From: Cyclobacteriaceae bacterium
Lineage (GTDB): Bacteria; Bacteroidota; Bacteroidia; Cytophagales; Cyclobacteriaceae
Assembly (NCBI GenBank): GCA_947458795.1
Contig: CANHCD010000172.1
Span: 1-5,326, forward strand
DNA length: 5,326 bases
Direction: 5' to 3'
Below the pieces are notes generated by a model. It saw nothing but the letters and a program-made list of their open reading frames with translations, was not told the DNA's origin and ran no database searches. Made by a program: the position numbers and the translations under genes. Of the stretch, positions 1 to 5,326 are shown in pieces. The first letter of the stretch is position 1. The number at the start of each line of letters is the position of its first letter.

Positions 1-582
1 GACTGTAGAGAAGGTATCTGCGGAATGTGTTCCCTCTACATCAATGGCAAACCTCATGGACCCTTGCAGACTACTACCTGCCAGCTGCACATGCGTTCCT
101 TCTCTGACGGGGAGACCATCACGATTGAACCTTGGAGAGCCAAAGCTTTTCCTGTGGTAAAAGACTTGGTAGTCAATCGCTCTGCTTTTGATCGAATCAT
201 CCAAGCAGGTGGCTATGTGTCTGTCAATACTGGAGGGGTACCTGATGCCAACGAAATTCCAATCCCAAAGATTGTGGCCGACTTGGCCATGGATGCTGCC
301 CAATGCATCGGTTGCGGAGCTTGCGTCGCAGCATGTAAAAATGCATCTGCAATGCTATTCACCTCAGCAAAAGTATCTCAGCTGGCCTTGTTGCCTCAAG
401 GACAGGTGGAACGCAAAACTAGAGCGGAAAAGATGGTGGCTCAGATGGATTCCGAAGGTTTTGGAGCTTGTACCAATACTGGTGCTTGTGAAGCAGAATG
501 TCCTAAAGGCATCTCTATTACCAACATTGCTCGTATGAATCGAGAGTATTTTTCTGCTGTGGTCAGTAGCGACAACATGTAA
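1..582 (+). CDS. sdhB: Succinate dehydrogenase/fumarate reductase iron-sulfur subunit (5' end cut off)
   Basis: This subunit passes electrons from the FAD of SdhA to the quinone site in the membrane anchor of complex II. The reading frame is open from base 1, so the gene enters from the left; 193 residues are visible and roughly 50-60 N-terminal residues are missing if the protein has the family's usual ~250. Numbering from the first visible residue, C2, C7, C10 and C27 (CREGICGMC, then TTTC) fit the plant-ferredoxin-type [2Fe-2S] site. C102, C105, C108 and C167 fit the [4Fe-4S] site (CIGCGAC and the distal CP). C112, C157 and C163 fit the [3Fe-4S] site. All three clusters therefore look intact. 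The protein ends soon after the conserved IARMNREY stretch, with a TAA stop. The flavoprotein and cytochrome b genes probably lie upstream, outside the window. A strong terminator follows 17 bases after the stop, so this is the last gene of its operon. Confidence 0.96.
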   Translation, partial: DCREGICGMCSLYINGKPHGPLQTTTCQLHMRSFSDGETITIEPWRAKAFPVVKDLVVNRSAFDRIIQAGGYVSVNTGGVPDANEIPIPKIVADLAMDAAQCIGCGACVAACKNASAMLFTSAKVSQLALLPQGQVERKTRAEKMVAQMDSEGFGACTNTGACEAECPKGISITNIARMNREYFSAVVSSDNM

Positions 583-599
583 GATGGAGATTCTATCTC

Positions 600-637
600 A
601 ACCAAAAAGGGCCAGCAATTGCTGGCCCTTTTTGGTT
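600..637. terminator. Bidirectional intrinsic terminator between sdhB and the diheme cytochrome gene
   Basis: Bases 600-637 are a perfect palindrome with 19-base arms centred between 618 and 619. The core is GGGCCAGC/GCTGGCCC around AATT, flanked by AAAAA on the left and TTTTT on the right. In RNA from either strand this gives a GC-rich stem with an AAUU loop and a U-rich 3' side. It lies 17 bases after the sdhB stop and 8 bases after the stop of the minus-strand cytochrome gene, where a shared terminator for convergent genes is expected. Confidence 0.93.
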
Positions 638-645
638 TGGGCTGA

Positions 646-1752
646 TCATTGGTTCATCTGGTTGATCCATGCTCGAATCAAGTCCACCCCTTCCGCATGG
701 ATGCTGGTTCGCCCGATCTCTGGCATGGCTACTCCCATTTCTGTGGAATTCATACGATGCAGCAGAATAGATGCATCCGCCTGACCAGGCACGATATCGT
801 AGGTGTGTTTGCCAGATCCTTGACCTGCCGCAACTGGAGTTTTGAATACTCCCAGTTTCAAGGGGTCTTTCTGGCCATAGGTAAGAAAAAGTCCCGAAGT
901 ACTGGCAGGGCCTTCAGCTCGATGGCAATGGGAGCAGTTGATGTCAAGGTAAGCCATGGCTCGATCGTTGAGCGTTTGGCTTTGATCCTCATAGTTGATA
1001 AGGGAAGGATGTGCTGCTTTGCCCAAAAAACCTTCTAGTTTTCCAAGCTTCATCCAATGTGCCAATTGATTTTCAGGGCCTTCTTCAAAGGTAATAGAGT
1101 GGTTGAGGTACCTGGTTTGCACGCCCAAGGGCGCTAAGGATTCGTTTTTGTTGTGGCAGCTCTTGCACTGGTTTTTGTTGGGGACGAGGTAGTTGATTAT
1201 CTGTTCCTCGCCCGCTTGGTTTATGAAGCGAACTTCCTTTTCAGCACCCACCACCTTCAAGACTGCGTCTGTTTGGGAGTCATTCCAGACGTAGGGATAA
1301 GCTTGCCAGCCGCTTGCCTCGTGGATCATGAGACGAGTTTCGATGATTCTACGCTCTCCCTCTGGCTTTCGGAAATCAGCAGGATAGTAGAAATTCTTGA
1401 TCAAGATCGTTCCCTGCGGCAAATTCAGTTCCTCTCCGGCTAGAATGGCTTTCTCTCCTTCGGGAAGGTACGCAAAGCGACTCTTGAGTGCATAGTCGGT
1501 AAACAAGGAGGAGGCAGGTTGGTATGGAATTACCGATTCGTTGGGAGATAAGCTTGCGAGTTCTCCTTCAAAAAAACCGTAAGTGGAGAGTCTTCGGTAG
1601 GGGAACTTCCCTGAAGCTTCTTCAGGTGCTAAGACTTCTTCCGCTACATTTGCTTGAATTTCCTCTTTCACTGCTGGCTGGCAGGACCAGAGCAGGGAAA
1701 GTAAAAGGCTTGCAATTGCCCACTTGGATAAATTGGGAGAGGTGGCTGCCAT
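646..1752 (-). CDS. SO2930-family diheme c-type cytochrome, lipoprotein
   Basis: This is a predicted exported electron-transfer protein of 368 residues. The N-terminus from ATG at 1752 (MAATSPNLSKW, a hydrophobic run, then LLWSC) is a lipoprotein signal with the lipidated cysteine at residue 24. Two heme c sites are present, CKSCH at 196-200 and CSHCH at 273-277; M343 in AMPEIG is a possible distal heme ligand. The region before the first heme carries blocks I recognise from TIGR03806: PYQPASSLFTDYALKSRF from about residue 76, FYYPADF near 122, IIETRL near 136 and PYVWN near 153. The frame stays open to a further ATG at 1821, but that start would overlap the upstream gene by 67 bases and place 23 residues before the signal peptide, so 1752 is preferred. 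The start lies two bases after the upstream beta-helix stop, so the two are probably translationally coupled. Family members are known to pair with such beta-helix proteins. The electron donor, acceptor and substrate are unknown. Confidence 0.92.
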   Translation of the reverse strand: MAATSPNLSKWAIASLLLSLLWSCQPAVKEEIQANVAEEVLAPEEASGKFPYRRLSTYGFFEGELASLSPNESVIPYQPASSLFTDYALKSRFAYLPEGEKAILAGEELNLPQGTILIKNFYYPADFRKPEGERRIIETRLMIHEASGWQAYPYVWNDSQTDAVLKVVGAEKEVRFINQAGEEQIINYLVPNKNQCKSCHNKNESLAPLGVQTRYLNHSITFEEGPENQLAHWMKLGKLEGFLGKAAHPSLINYEDQSQTLNDRAMAYLDINCSHCHRAEGPASTSGLFLTYGQKDPLKLGVFKTPVAAGQGSGKHTYDIVPGQADASILLHRMNSTEMGVAMPEIGRTSIHAEGVDLIRAWINQMNQ

Positions 1753-1754
1753 GA

Positions 1755-3065
1755 TCACCGCATTTTTGATTGAAGAACAGGCAAGGAGCTTAACCCTAGC
1801 CCTGCAGGGGAAGGTTTGCAACTCAGGAAGGCAGCATAGTCCTCAAATGCGTCGATATTGTCCTCGCCTTCCATCAGGTAAAAGCGGGTAAATCGTAGGT
1901 CCTTGATGCTGGGCTCTTGAATGCAAATGCGCATGGGATTGGAGTCAATGGAGGGAGCGAGGGACTCGTCCCAAATTCCATCGTAGATGATGTCTTGGGT
2001 TTTAAGCCAGCCATGTGCATTGTATAGGCTGACCAACTGTCCCAATTCCCGGGTGAGATCAGGTAGGCTGAACCAGGATCCCCGATTGTATTCGTTGTCG
2101 TGGAGGGAGATGTCAGTGGTGTAGGGCGACCAGTTGGGAGCTTCGGCAGGAAAGCCAGTGACTTGGTAGCTAGCAATGGCCACGCCATAGGTTTTGTTTC
2201 GAAGGATTCGGTTGTTGAAGATTTCTACCTCTTTGGCAGCCAAGAGCACGATACCTGATCCTGGAGGGATCATGGTTACGGTATTGCCGTTGGGTCCATC
2301 GCCAATGGGAGTGGCAAAATTCTCGTGGTTGTTGTCAATGATATCGTTGTCGTAAATGCGGGTTTGCCGACCATCTCCCTTGGGGAGACCGGGTAGGTTA
2401 AATACCAGGATTCCACCTGCATTGTCTCTAGCCGTATTTCCATAGACTTCTGCACGGTCGCAGTTTTCAATTTCAATGCCTGCTACATTGCCGAAGGCAA
2501 GGGAGTTTTTGACCACGATGTCTTCGGATTGCCCTACGTAAATTCCTGCGTCTTTGGAGTGCGAGGCGATGCATTCATCAATCAATACATTTTTACATTG
2601 CACAGGATAGATGGCATAGGTGCCATTTTTAGATTTATCTCCGTTGGTCCAGGTGACATTGATCTTGCGAAAGGTGATGCCATCCGTATGCTGTGCTTTG
2701 ATGCCATCGCCAGGAGCGTCTTCGATGCTCAAGTTTTCAATAGTGATGTCCTTGCCCACGATTTTCACCCCTTCTCCTCCAGATTTAAGGTTTCGGAAGG
2801 AGAGGACGGTTTGATCCATTCCATCTCCTTGAATGCGGATTGAAGTTTTATTGTCTAGGATGAGTTGTGTCTTTAGTTCGTAAAACCCAGCGGGGATACG
2901 GATGGTGCTCGAGTCTTCTGCGAGGATAAAGGCTTCCACCAAGGCCTCTACTTCTTCCACGGTGGCGCGGCGCAACTTGGAACTATCGTAAGTTTGTTCC
3001 TTAGATTCTGAACCGCAGCTCAAAAGGATGAATGTTAAAGAAAAAATGAGAAGGGATCGAATCAT
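1755..3065 (-). CDS. Parallel beta-helix repeat lipoprotein (TIGR03805-like), partner of the diheme cytochrome
   Basis: This is an exported protein of 436 residues of unknown function. From ATG at 3065 it begins MIRSLLIFSLTFILLSC, a lipoprotein signal with the lipidated cysteine at residue 17; a GTG at 3083 in the same frame would add six residues and is less likely. Roughly residues 70-300 show short turns of the form xGIxVxxSxxIxVxNNxxxxN, for example DAGIYVGQSEDIVVKNS, then GIEIENC, GGILVF and SGIVLLA. These are right-handed parallel beta-helix rungs of the pectate lyase/NosD type. The last ~100 residues leave this pattern and hold two cysteines that could form a disulfide (inference). This fold often binds or cleaves polysaccharide, but I see no catalytic signature that would justify naming an enzyme. 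It is the first gene of a two-gene operon with the diheme cytochrome, a pairing that recurs across phyla. No Shine-Dalgarno sequence is visible, as is usual in Bacteroidota. Confidence 0.9.
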   Translation of the reverse strand: MIRSLLIFSLTFILLSCGSESKEQTYDSSKLRRATVEEVEALVEAFILAEDSSTIRIPAGFYELKTQLILDNKTSIRIQGDGMDQTVLSFRNLKSGGEGVKIVGKDITIENLSIEDAPGDGIKAQHTDGITFRKINVTWTNGDKSKNGTYAIYPVQCKNVLIDECIASHSKDAGIYVGQSEDIVVKNSLAFGNVAGIEIENCDRAEVYGNTARDNAGGILVFNLPGLPKGDGRQTRIYDNDIIDNNHENFATPIGDGPNGNTVTMIPPGSGIVLLAAKEVEIFNNRILRNKTYGVAIASYQVTGFPAEAPNWSPYTTDISLHDNEYNRGSWFSLPDLTRELGQLVSLYNAHGWLKTQDIIYDGIWDESLAPSIDSNPMRICIQEPSIKDLRFTRFYLMEGEDNIDAFEDYAAFLSCKPSPAGLGLSSLPVLQSKMR

Positions 3066-3357
3066 GCTGCGTACTGTTTGCACCTTCAGGATGGTTTTTA
3101 ATTTTTGCTAGTCACTTGAATTTTGAGTTCAATCGGGCAAAGAATTTGAACCGAACTTGGGTTGATTTGGGTTTGTTAGAATTGGTTGGGGAATTTCGAG
3201 AAAATTGGGAGGGAATCCAAATGCCATTTATTCAGGTGATTTCTCGGGAAGTAAATTTAAAGTGATATGGGTTTAAGCTTTACAGAATAAAAATCCGTCT
3301 CCAGCTAGAATTTCACATTTCTTGTTTTAGTTTTAAGAAACAATAATCACCCCAGTT
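3066..3357. other. Divergent intergenic region between the beta-helix operon and the outer-membrane barrel gene
   Basis: This stretch of 292 bases has no supportable gene and must hold promoters for both flanking transcripts. I found no full match to the Bacteroidota promoter (TTTG about 20 bases before TAnnTTTG) on either strand. The nearest plus-strand -7 candidates are TAAATTTA at 3252-3259 and TAGTTTTA at 3328-3335; both lack the final G and a good -33 element. The middle part, about 3157-3213, is rich in G and T on the plus strand and contains four TTGGG motifs. A weak inverted repeat, TTTCTT/AAGAAA, lies at 3318-3340. Confidence 0.6.
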
Positions 3358-3963
3358 ATGAAAAAAGGTCTTTTACTAATCGCATTTTTAATTTTCGCCG
3401 CTACTGCTCAAGCTCAGCTAGGACTGCGTGCAGGTCTTGGTTCCTCCAACTTCTCCAATGGAGATGTCCAACGTGGTTTTACCTCCTTGATCAGACCTCA
3501 CCTTGGCGCCTACTATGGGTTGGAAGTAACCGAAAAGATAACCGTAGAGCCGGGTATGTTTTTTTCAGGGAAAGGGATTAGCACCACAAGTAAGGTTACT
3601 AACAAAGAATTCAAAGAAAGTTTGAGTTACTTGGATATCCCTGTTTTGGTACGCTATGCGGTGAATGAAGACTTCAATGTCTTTGCTGGGCCTCAGGCAG
3701 GATTTCTAATTGCAAGAACGTATACCGAAGGGAGTTTAAAAATCACCGACACCGCGCCTGTTGGAGGTTATGAAATTGGAGGCGTTTTTGGTGTGGGCTA
3801 CAAATTGAACTCTGGAATCAACCTTCAAGCAAGCTATGATTTTGGGATTGCACCATTTCAATACTTTCAAGCAGACGTAAATAACACGGTGTATAAACTC
3901 TCTGTAGGATATACCCTTCCTTCTAAAAAGGCAAAAGAAAAAACGGAGCAGGAGCAACAATAG
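3358..3963 (+). CDS. PorT-family outer-membrane beta-barrel protein
   Basis: This is a 201-residue outer-membrane protein. Residues 1-19 form a signal peptide (MKKGLLLIAF, then a hydrophobic stretch ending AQA), with likely signal peptidase I cleavage before Q20. The mature protein starts LGLRAGLGSSNFS, the usual first strand of the 'outer membrane protein beta-barrel' family (Pfam OMP_b-brl_2, PF13568). The family hallmark YLDIPVLVRY is at 91-100, followed by FAGPQAGFL at 109-117; alternating hydrophobic strands continue to VYKLSVGYTL at 178-187. The length and strand pattern suggest a small barrel of about eight strands. After the last strand comes a charged tail of about 14 residues (SKKAKEKTEQEQQ), so the protein does not end in the usual aromatic residue. 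The gene stands alone, divergent from the beta-helix operon and convergent with ruvC. Proteins of this family are common and mostly without known function; the PorT link to type IX secretion applies to a few members and is not claimed here. Confidence 0.87.
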   Translation: MKKGLLLIAFLIFAATAQAQLGLRAGLGSSNFSNGDVQRGFTSLIRPHLGAYYGLEVTEKITVEPGMFFSGKGISTTSKVTNKEFKESLSYLDIPVLVRYAVNEDFNVFAGPQAGFLIARTYTEGSLKITDTAPVGGYEIGGVFGVGYKLNSGINLQASYDFGIAPFQYFQADVNNTVYKLSVGYTLPSKKAKEKTEQEQQ

Positions 3964-3979
3964 CTCCTGTTTATTTTTT
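3946..3979. terminator. Intrinsic terminator overlapping the barrel gene's 3' end, probably shared with ruvC
   Basis: CAGGAGC at 3949-3955 pairs with GCTCCTG at 3963-3969 around a seven-base loop; G-U and A-U pairs can extend the stem by about three more. On the plus strand it is followed by TTTATTTTTT (3970-3979). On the minus strand the stem is followed, after four bases, by a T-rich run formed from 3930-3943. The stop codon TAG (3961-3963) sits in the loop and the first base of the right arm. Only seven bases separate the two convergent stop codons, so one hairpin serving both genes makes sense. Confidence 0.75.
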
Positions 3980-4546
3980 CAATCGATCTGGATTGTCTTG
4001 AATAAAGGATTTCCATCCCTCATTTCTTCCCCGCGTTTGCGTTCGTCCTTCGTGAAAGTGGTGGCATAGCGCTACTGCCAGCGCATCGGTTGCATCCAAC
4101 AGTTTGGGGAGCTCTTCAATGCCTAGTAAGGTTTGAAGCATCGCGGCAACCTGCTCTTTGGAAGCATTTCCATTGCCAGTCACGGACTGCTTTACTTTTT
4201 TGGGAGAGTATTCCGTAATGGGAATCTCTTTCGAGAGAGCAGCTGCCATCGCTACTCCCTGAGCACGGCCAAGCTTCAACATGGATTGCACGTTGACTCC
4301 AAAGAAAGGGGCCTCTAGGGCTACAGAATCAGGCGCAAACTCATCCAAAATGCCTGAAATGCGCTCAAAGATTTTCTTGAGTTTCAGTTCGTGCGTCTCG
4401 TATTTTTTGAGGTGAATGACCCCATATTGGAGGATCTTGTATTTCTTACCTTCGGTCAAAATCAAGCCATAGCCCATCACATTAGTTCCAGGGTCAATTC
4501 CTAAAATGATCTTTTCTTCAGGCAGTTTTTTGTCAGGGGCTTTCAC
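3971..4546 (-). CDS. ruvC: Crossover junction endodeoxyribonuclease RuvC
   Basis: RuvC cuts Holliday junctions symmetrically after RuvAB branch migration, in recombinational repair. The product has 191 residues against 173 in E. coli. The four acidic metal-binding residues of the RNase H-like fold are visible: D18 in GIDPGT, E78 in ALEAPFF, and D151 and D154 in LLDATDALAVALCHH. The stretch FFGVNVQSMLKLGRAQG (81-97) is the conserved dimer/DNA-contact region in its Bacteroidota form. The extra length is a short N-terminal lead (MKAPDKKLPEEK) and a basic C-terminal tail after HFHEG. The start codon is GTG at 4546: a TAA lies in frame at 4558-4556 and no ATG or other GTG occurs before the DPGT motif, so this start is well determined. 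The gene is a single unit here, not next to ruvA or ruvB, and is convergent with the barrel gene. Its stop is TAA. Confidence 0.96.
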   Translation of the reverse strand: MKAPDKKLPEEKIILGIDPGTNVMGYGLILTEGKKYKILQYGVIHLKKYETHELKLKKIFERISGILDEFAPDSVALEAPFFGVNVQSMLKLGRAQGVAMAAALSKEIPITEYSPKKVKQSVTGNGNASKEQVAAMLQTLLGIEELPKLLDATDALAVALCHHFHEGRTQTRGRNEGWKSFIQDNPDRLKK

Positions 4547-4690
4547 GAAACCAAGTTAAGGGAAATACCCTGAAAATCATGCGCCAGCATCATTCGACTG
4601 GAGGCCTTCCCCTGTGAGGCAGTTTAGGCCCTTCCGAGCTAACCAAGTTTCCAATAAGATTCCTTATTTTTAGGAACTAGCCGAGTACTT
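4547..4690. other. Divergent intergenic region between ruvC and the small winged-helix-like gene
   Basis: This stretch of 144 bases has no gene and should hold both promoters. AACCAAGTT occurs twice, at 4549-4557 and 4641-4649, and an imperfect pair AGGCCTTCC/AGGCCCTTCC lies at 4602-4610 and 4626-4635. TATTTTTA at 4665-4672 resembles the Bacteroidota -7 element TAnnTTTG except for the last base; it sits inside a small inverted repeat (TTCCT at 4660, AGGAA at 4672) and is placed to start the 4691 transcript. No matching -33 TTTG is seen, so this promoter is only a candidate. Confidence 0.4.
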
Positions 4691-4942
4691 ATGAGTGACG
4701 AAGAATTTGACTTATTAGATGAATTGTATTTTGTCCAACCCTATGCAGTCTTGCAAGAGGCCTTGGGTTGGGAGGATTCCCGGCTCCTAGACACCCTTTC
4801 TTTGCTTTTAGACAAAGGTTGGATCAAATGCTTTTCAGCACCAGACCAAGAATGCTTTGACGATATTGACCTGCATGCAGTAGGGAAAGCGCTTATGTAT
4901 TTGGCTACAAAAAAGGGCTTAATGGCTCACAATACCCTCTAA
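4691..4942 (+). CDS. Small winged-helix-like protein of unknown function
   Basis: This encodes an acidic 83-residue protein that I do not recognise by name. Residues 1-45 (MSDEEFDLLDELYFV, then AVLQEALGWEDSRLLDTLSLLLDKGWIK) look like three helices leading into GWIK. That is the pattern of a MarR/winged-helix domain in which a short helix-turn-helix precedes a wing, here spanning about residues 44-62. The C-terminal part (AVGKALMYLATKKGLMAHN) is probably one more helix. No signal peptide or membrane segment is present, so it should be cytoplasmic. The ATG at 4691 is chosen because it begins the first structured segment and follows an AT-rich candidate promoter; no Shine-Dalgarno sequence is visible. 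It ends TAA one base before the GTG of the next gene, so the two are probably made together and translationally coupled. It could bind DNA or act as a partner of the downstream phosphatase; the sequence does not decide this. Confidence 0.8.
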   Translation: MSDEEFDLLDELYFVQPYAVLQEALGWEDSRLLDTLSLLLDKGWIKCFSAPDQECFDDIDLHAVGKALMYLATKKGLMAHNTL

Positions 4943-4943
4943 C

Positions 4944-5326
4944 GTGCAATCGAATAGTTACAAATACCAACGGAAAGAATTGGAGCTGAAGGCCTTGCTT
5001 GAAATCACGCAGGCCATTAATGAAAACCAATCGGAAGAGGTCCTGATCAACATCTTCAAGTTCACCTGTTTGGTACACCTCGATATTCGTTCCTTGATTT
5101 TGTATGTAGCAAAAGAAGGAGACTTTGAGCAGCGCATCGCTCATGGCCTAAAGTCAAAAACTCCTATCCTCCTCTCAGTCAATGCTGTAGAAGAAAATAA
5201 AAAAACTGGCAGCTTGTCCATCCGTCTCGAAGATGGTTATTCTTTTGGGGAGCTGGAAACTTACTTGCCTGTATACCATAAGGAGAAGCTGCTGGCGATT
5301 TTGTTTTTGAAACGAAAAAATAAGGA
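4944..5326 (+). CDS. GAF-like N-terminus of a probable PP2C/SpoIIE-type protein phosphatase (3' end cut off)
   Basis: The frame is open from GTG at 4944 to the end of the window, giving 127 residues and two extra bases. The start is well fixed: a TAA lies in frame at 4920-4922 and GTG is the first usual start codon after it. Residues 6-40 (YKYQRKELELKALLEITQAI, then NQSEEVLINIFKF) form an amphipathic helix entering a GAF-like sensor domain. Alternating strands follow (RSLILYVAKEGDF, then GSLSIRL), and YLPVYHKEKLLAILFLKRK at 107-125 has the usual look of a GAF core strand pair. From memory, this start is typical of Cytophagales proteins ending in a SpoIIE/RsbU-like PP2C phosphatase domain. That domain would lie beyond the window, so the phosphatase call is an inference and a histidine kinase or other GAF protein remains possible. 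No signal peptide or membrane segment is seen. The gene is coupled to the upstream 83-residue protein with a one-base gap. Confidence 0.72.
   Translation, partial: MQSNSYKYQRKELELKALLEITQAINENQSEEVLINIFKFTCLVHLDIRSLILYVAKEGDFEQRIAHGLKSKTPILLSVNAVEENKKTGSLSIRLEDGYSFGELETYLPVYHKEKLLAILFLKRKNK

Noticed and set aside
188..538. 116-residue plus-strand frame inside sdhB
   Set aside because: It is an out-of-frame shadow of sdhB, whose own frame carries all eleven expected cluster cysteines.
584..784. Plus-strand 66-residue reading frame just after sdhB
   Set aside because: It runs straight through the perfect terminator palindrome and then antisense to the cytochrome gene; the protein has no recognisable features.
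1153..1443. Plus-strand reading frame of 96 residues opposite the cytochrome gene, with a hydrophobic start
   Set aside because: It is the antisense shadow of conserved cytochrome sequence, including the CKSCH heme region; there is no independent support for it.
1753..1821. Longer form of the diheme cytochrome starting at ATG 1821, adding 23 residues
   Set aside because: It would overlap the beta-helix gene by 67 bases and put a charged, cysteine-containing segment ahead of the lipoprotein signal. The ATG at 1752 gives a normal signal peptide and a two-base gap after the upstream stop.
3159..3213. Possible G-quadruplex from the G-runs upstream of the beta-helix operon
   Set aside because: The G-runs are separated by loops of up to about 16 bases, beyond the usual limit, so a stable quadruplex is unlikely.
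4905..5144. Minus-strand reading frame of 79 residues
   Set aside because: It overlaps the end of the 83-residue gene and the GAF-domain gene on the other strand. The plus-strand frame has a clear domain pattern and stays open to the window end.

Overview
The window looks like chromosomal DNA of a member of the Bacteroidota, most likely the Cytophagales (an Algoriphagus- or Cyclobacterium-like organism). The evidence is the form of the SdhB and RuvC proteins, a PorT-type outer-membrane barrel, lipoprotein signals, starts without Shine-Dalgarno sequences, and a GAF-type sensor start typical of Cytophagales PP2C phosphatases. The genus is inferred from protein style, not from a search. No tRNA, rRNA, CRISPR array or insertion sequence is visible.

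Layout. (1) Bases 1-582, plus strand: the 3' three quarters of the succinate dehydrogenase/fumarate reductase iron-sulfur subunit. (2) Bases 600-637: a perfect 38-bp palindrome with A/T flanks, a bidirectional terminator between convergent genes. (3) Bases 646-3065, minus strand: a tight two-gene operon. A parallel beta-helix lipoprotein is transcribed first, then a diheme cytochrome c lipoprotein, with two bases between stop and start. This matches a known but functionally unexplained pair (TIGR03805 with TIGR03806, 'SO2930 family'). (4) Bases 3066-3357: a divergent intergenic region with several TTGGG repeats. (5) Bases 3358-3963, plus strand: a small outer-membrane beta-barrel protein. (6) Bases 3946-3979: a terminator hairpin that overlaps the barrel gene's stop codon and probably also serves ruvC. 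(7) Bases 3971-4546, minus strand: ruvC, the Holliday junction resolvase, with a GTG start. (8) Bases 4691-5326, plus strand: an 83-residue winged-helix-like protein of unknown function, followed one base later by a GTG-started gene that runs off the window. That gene begins with a GAF-like domain and is probably a SpoIIE/PP2C-type phosphatase.

How the genes fit together. Most are ordinary housekeeping genes: respiration, recombination and envelope. The part with unexplained biology is the beta-helix/diheme cytochrome pair, in which two exported lipoproteins, one redox-active and one carbohydrate-binding in shape, are co-produced. The second point of interest is the small protein coupled to the regulatory phosphatase. 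Neither is clearly a new system, but both pairings are functionally open.
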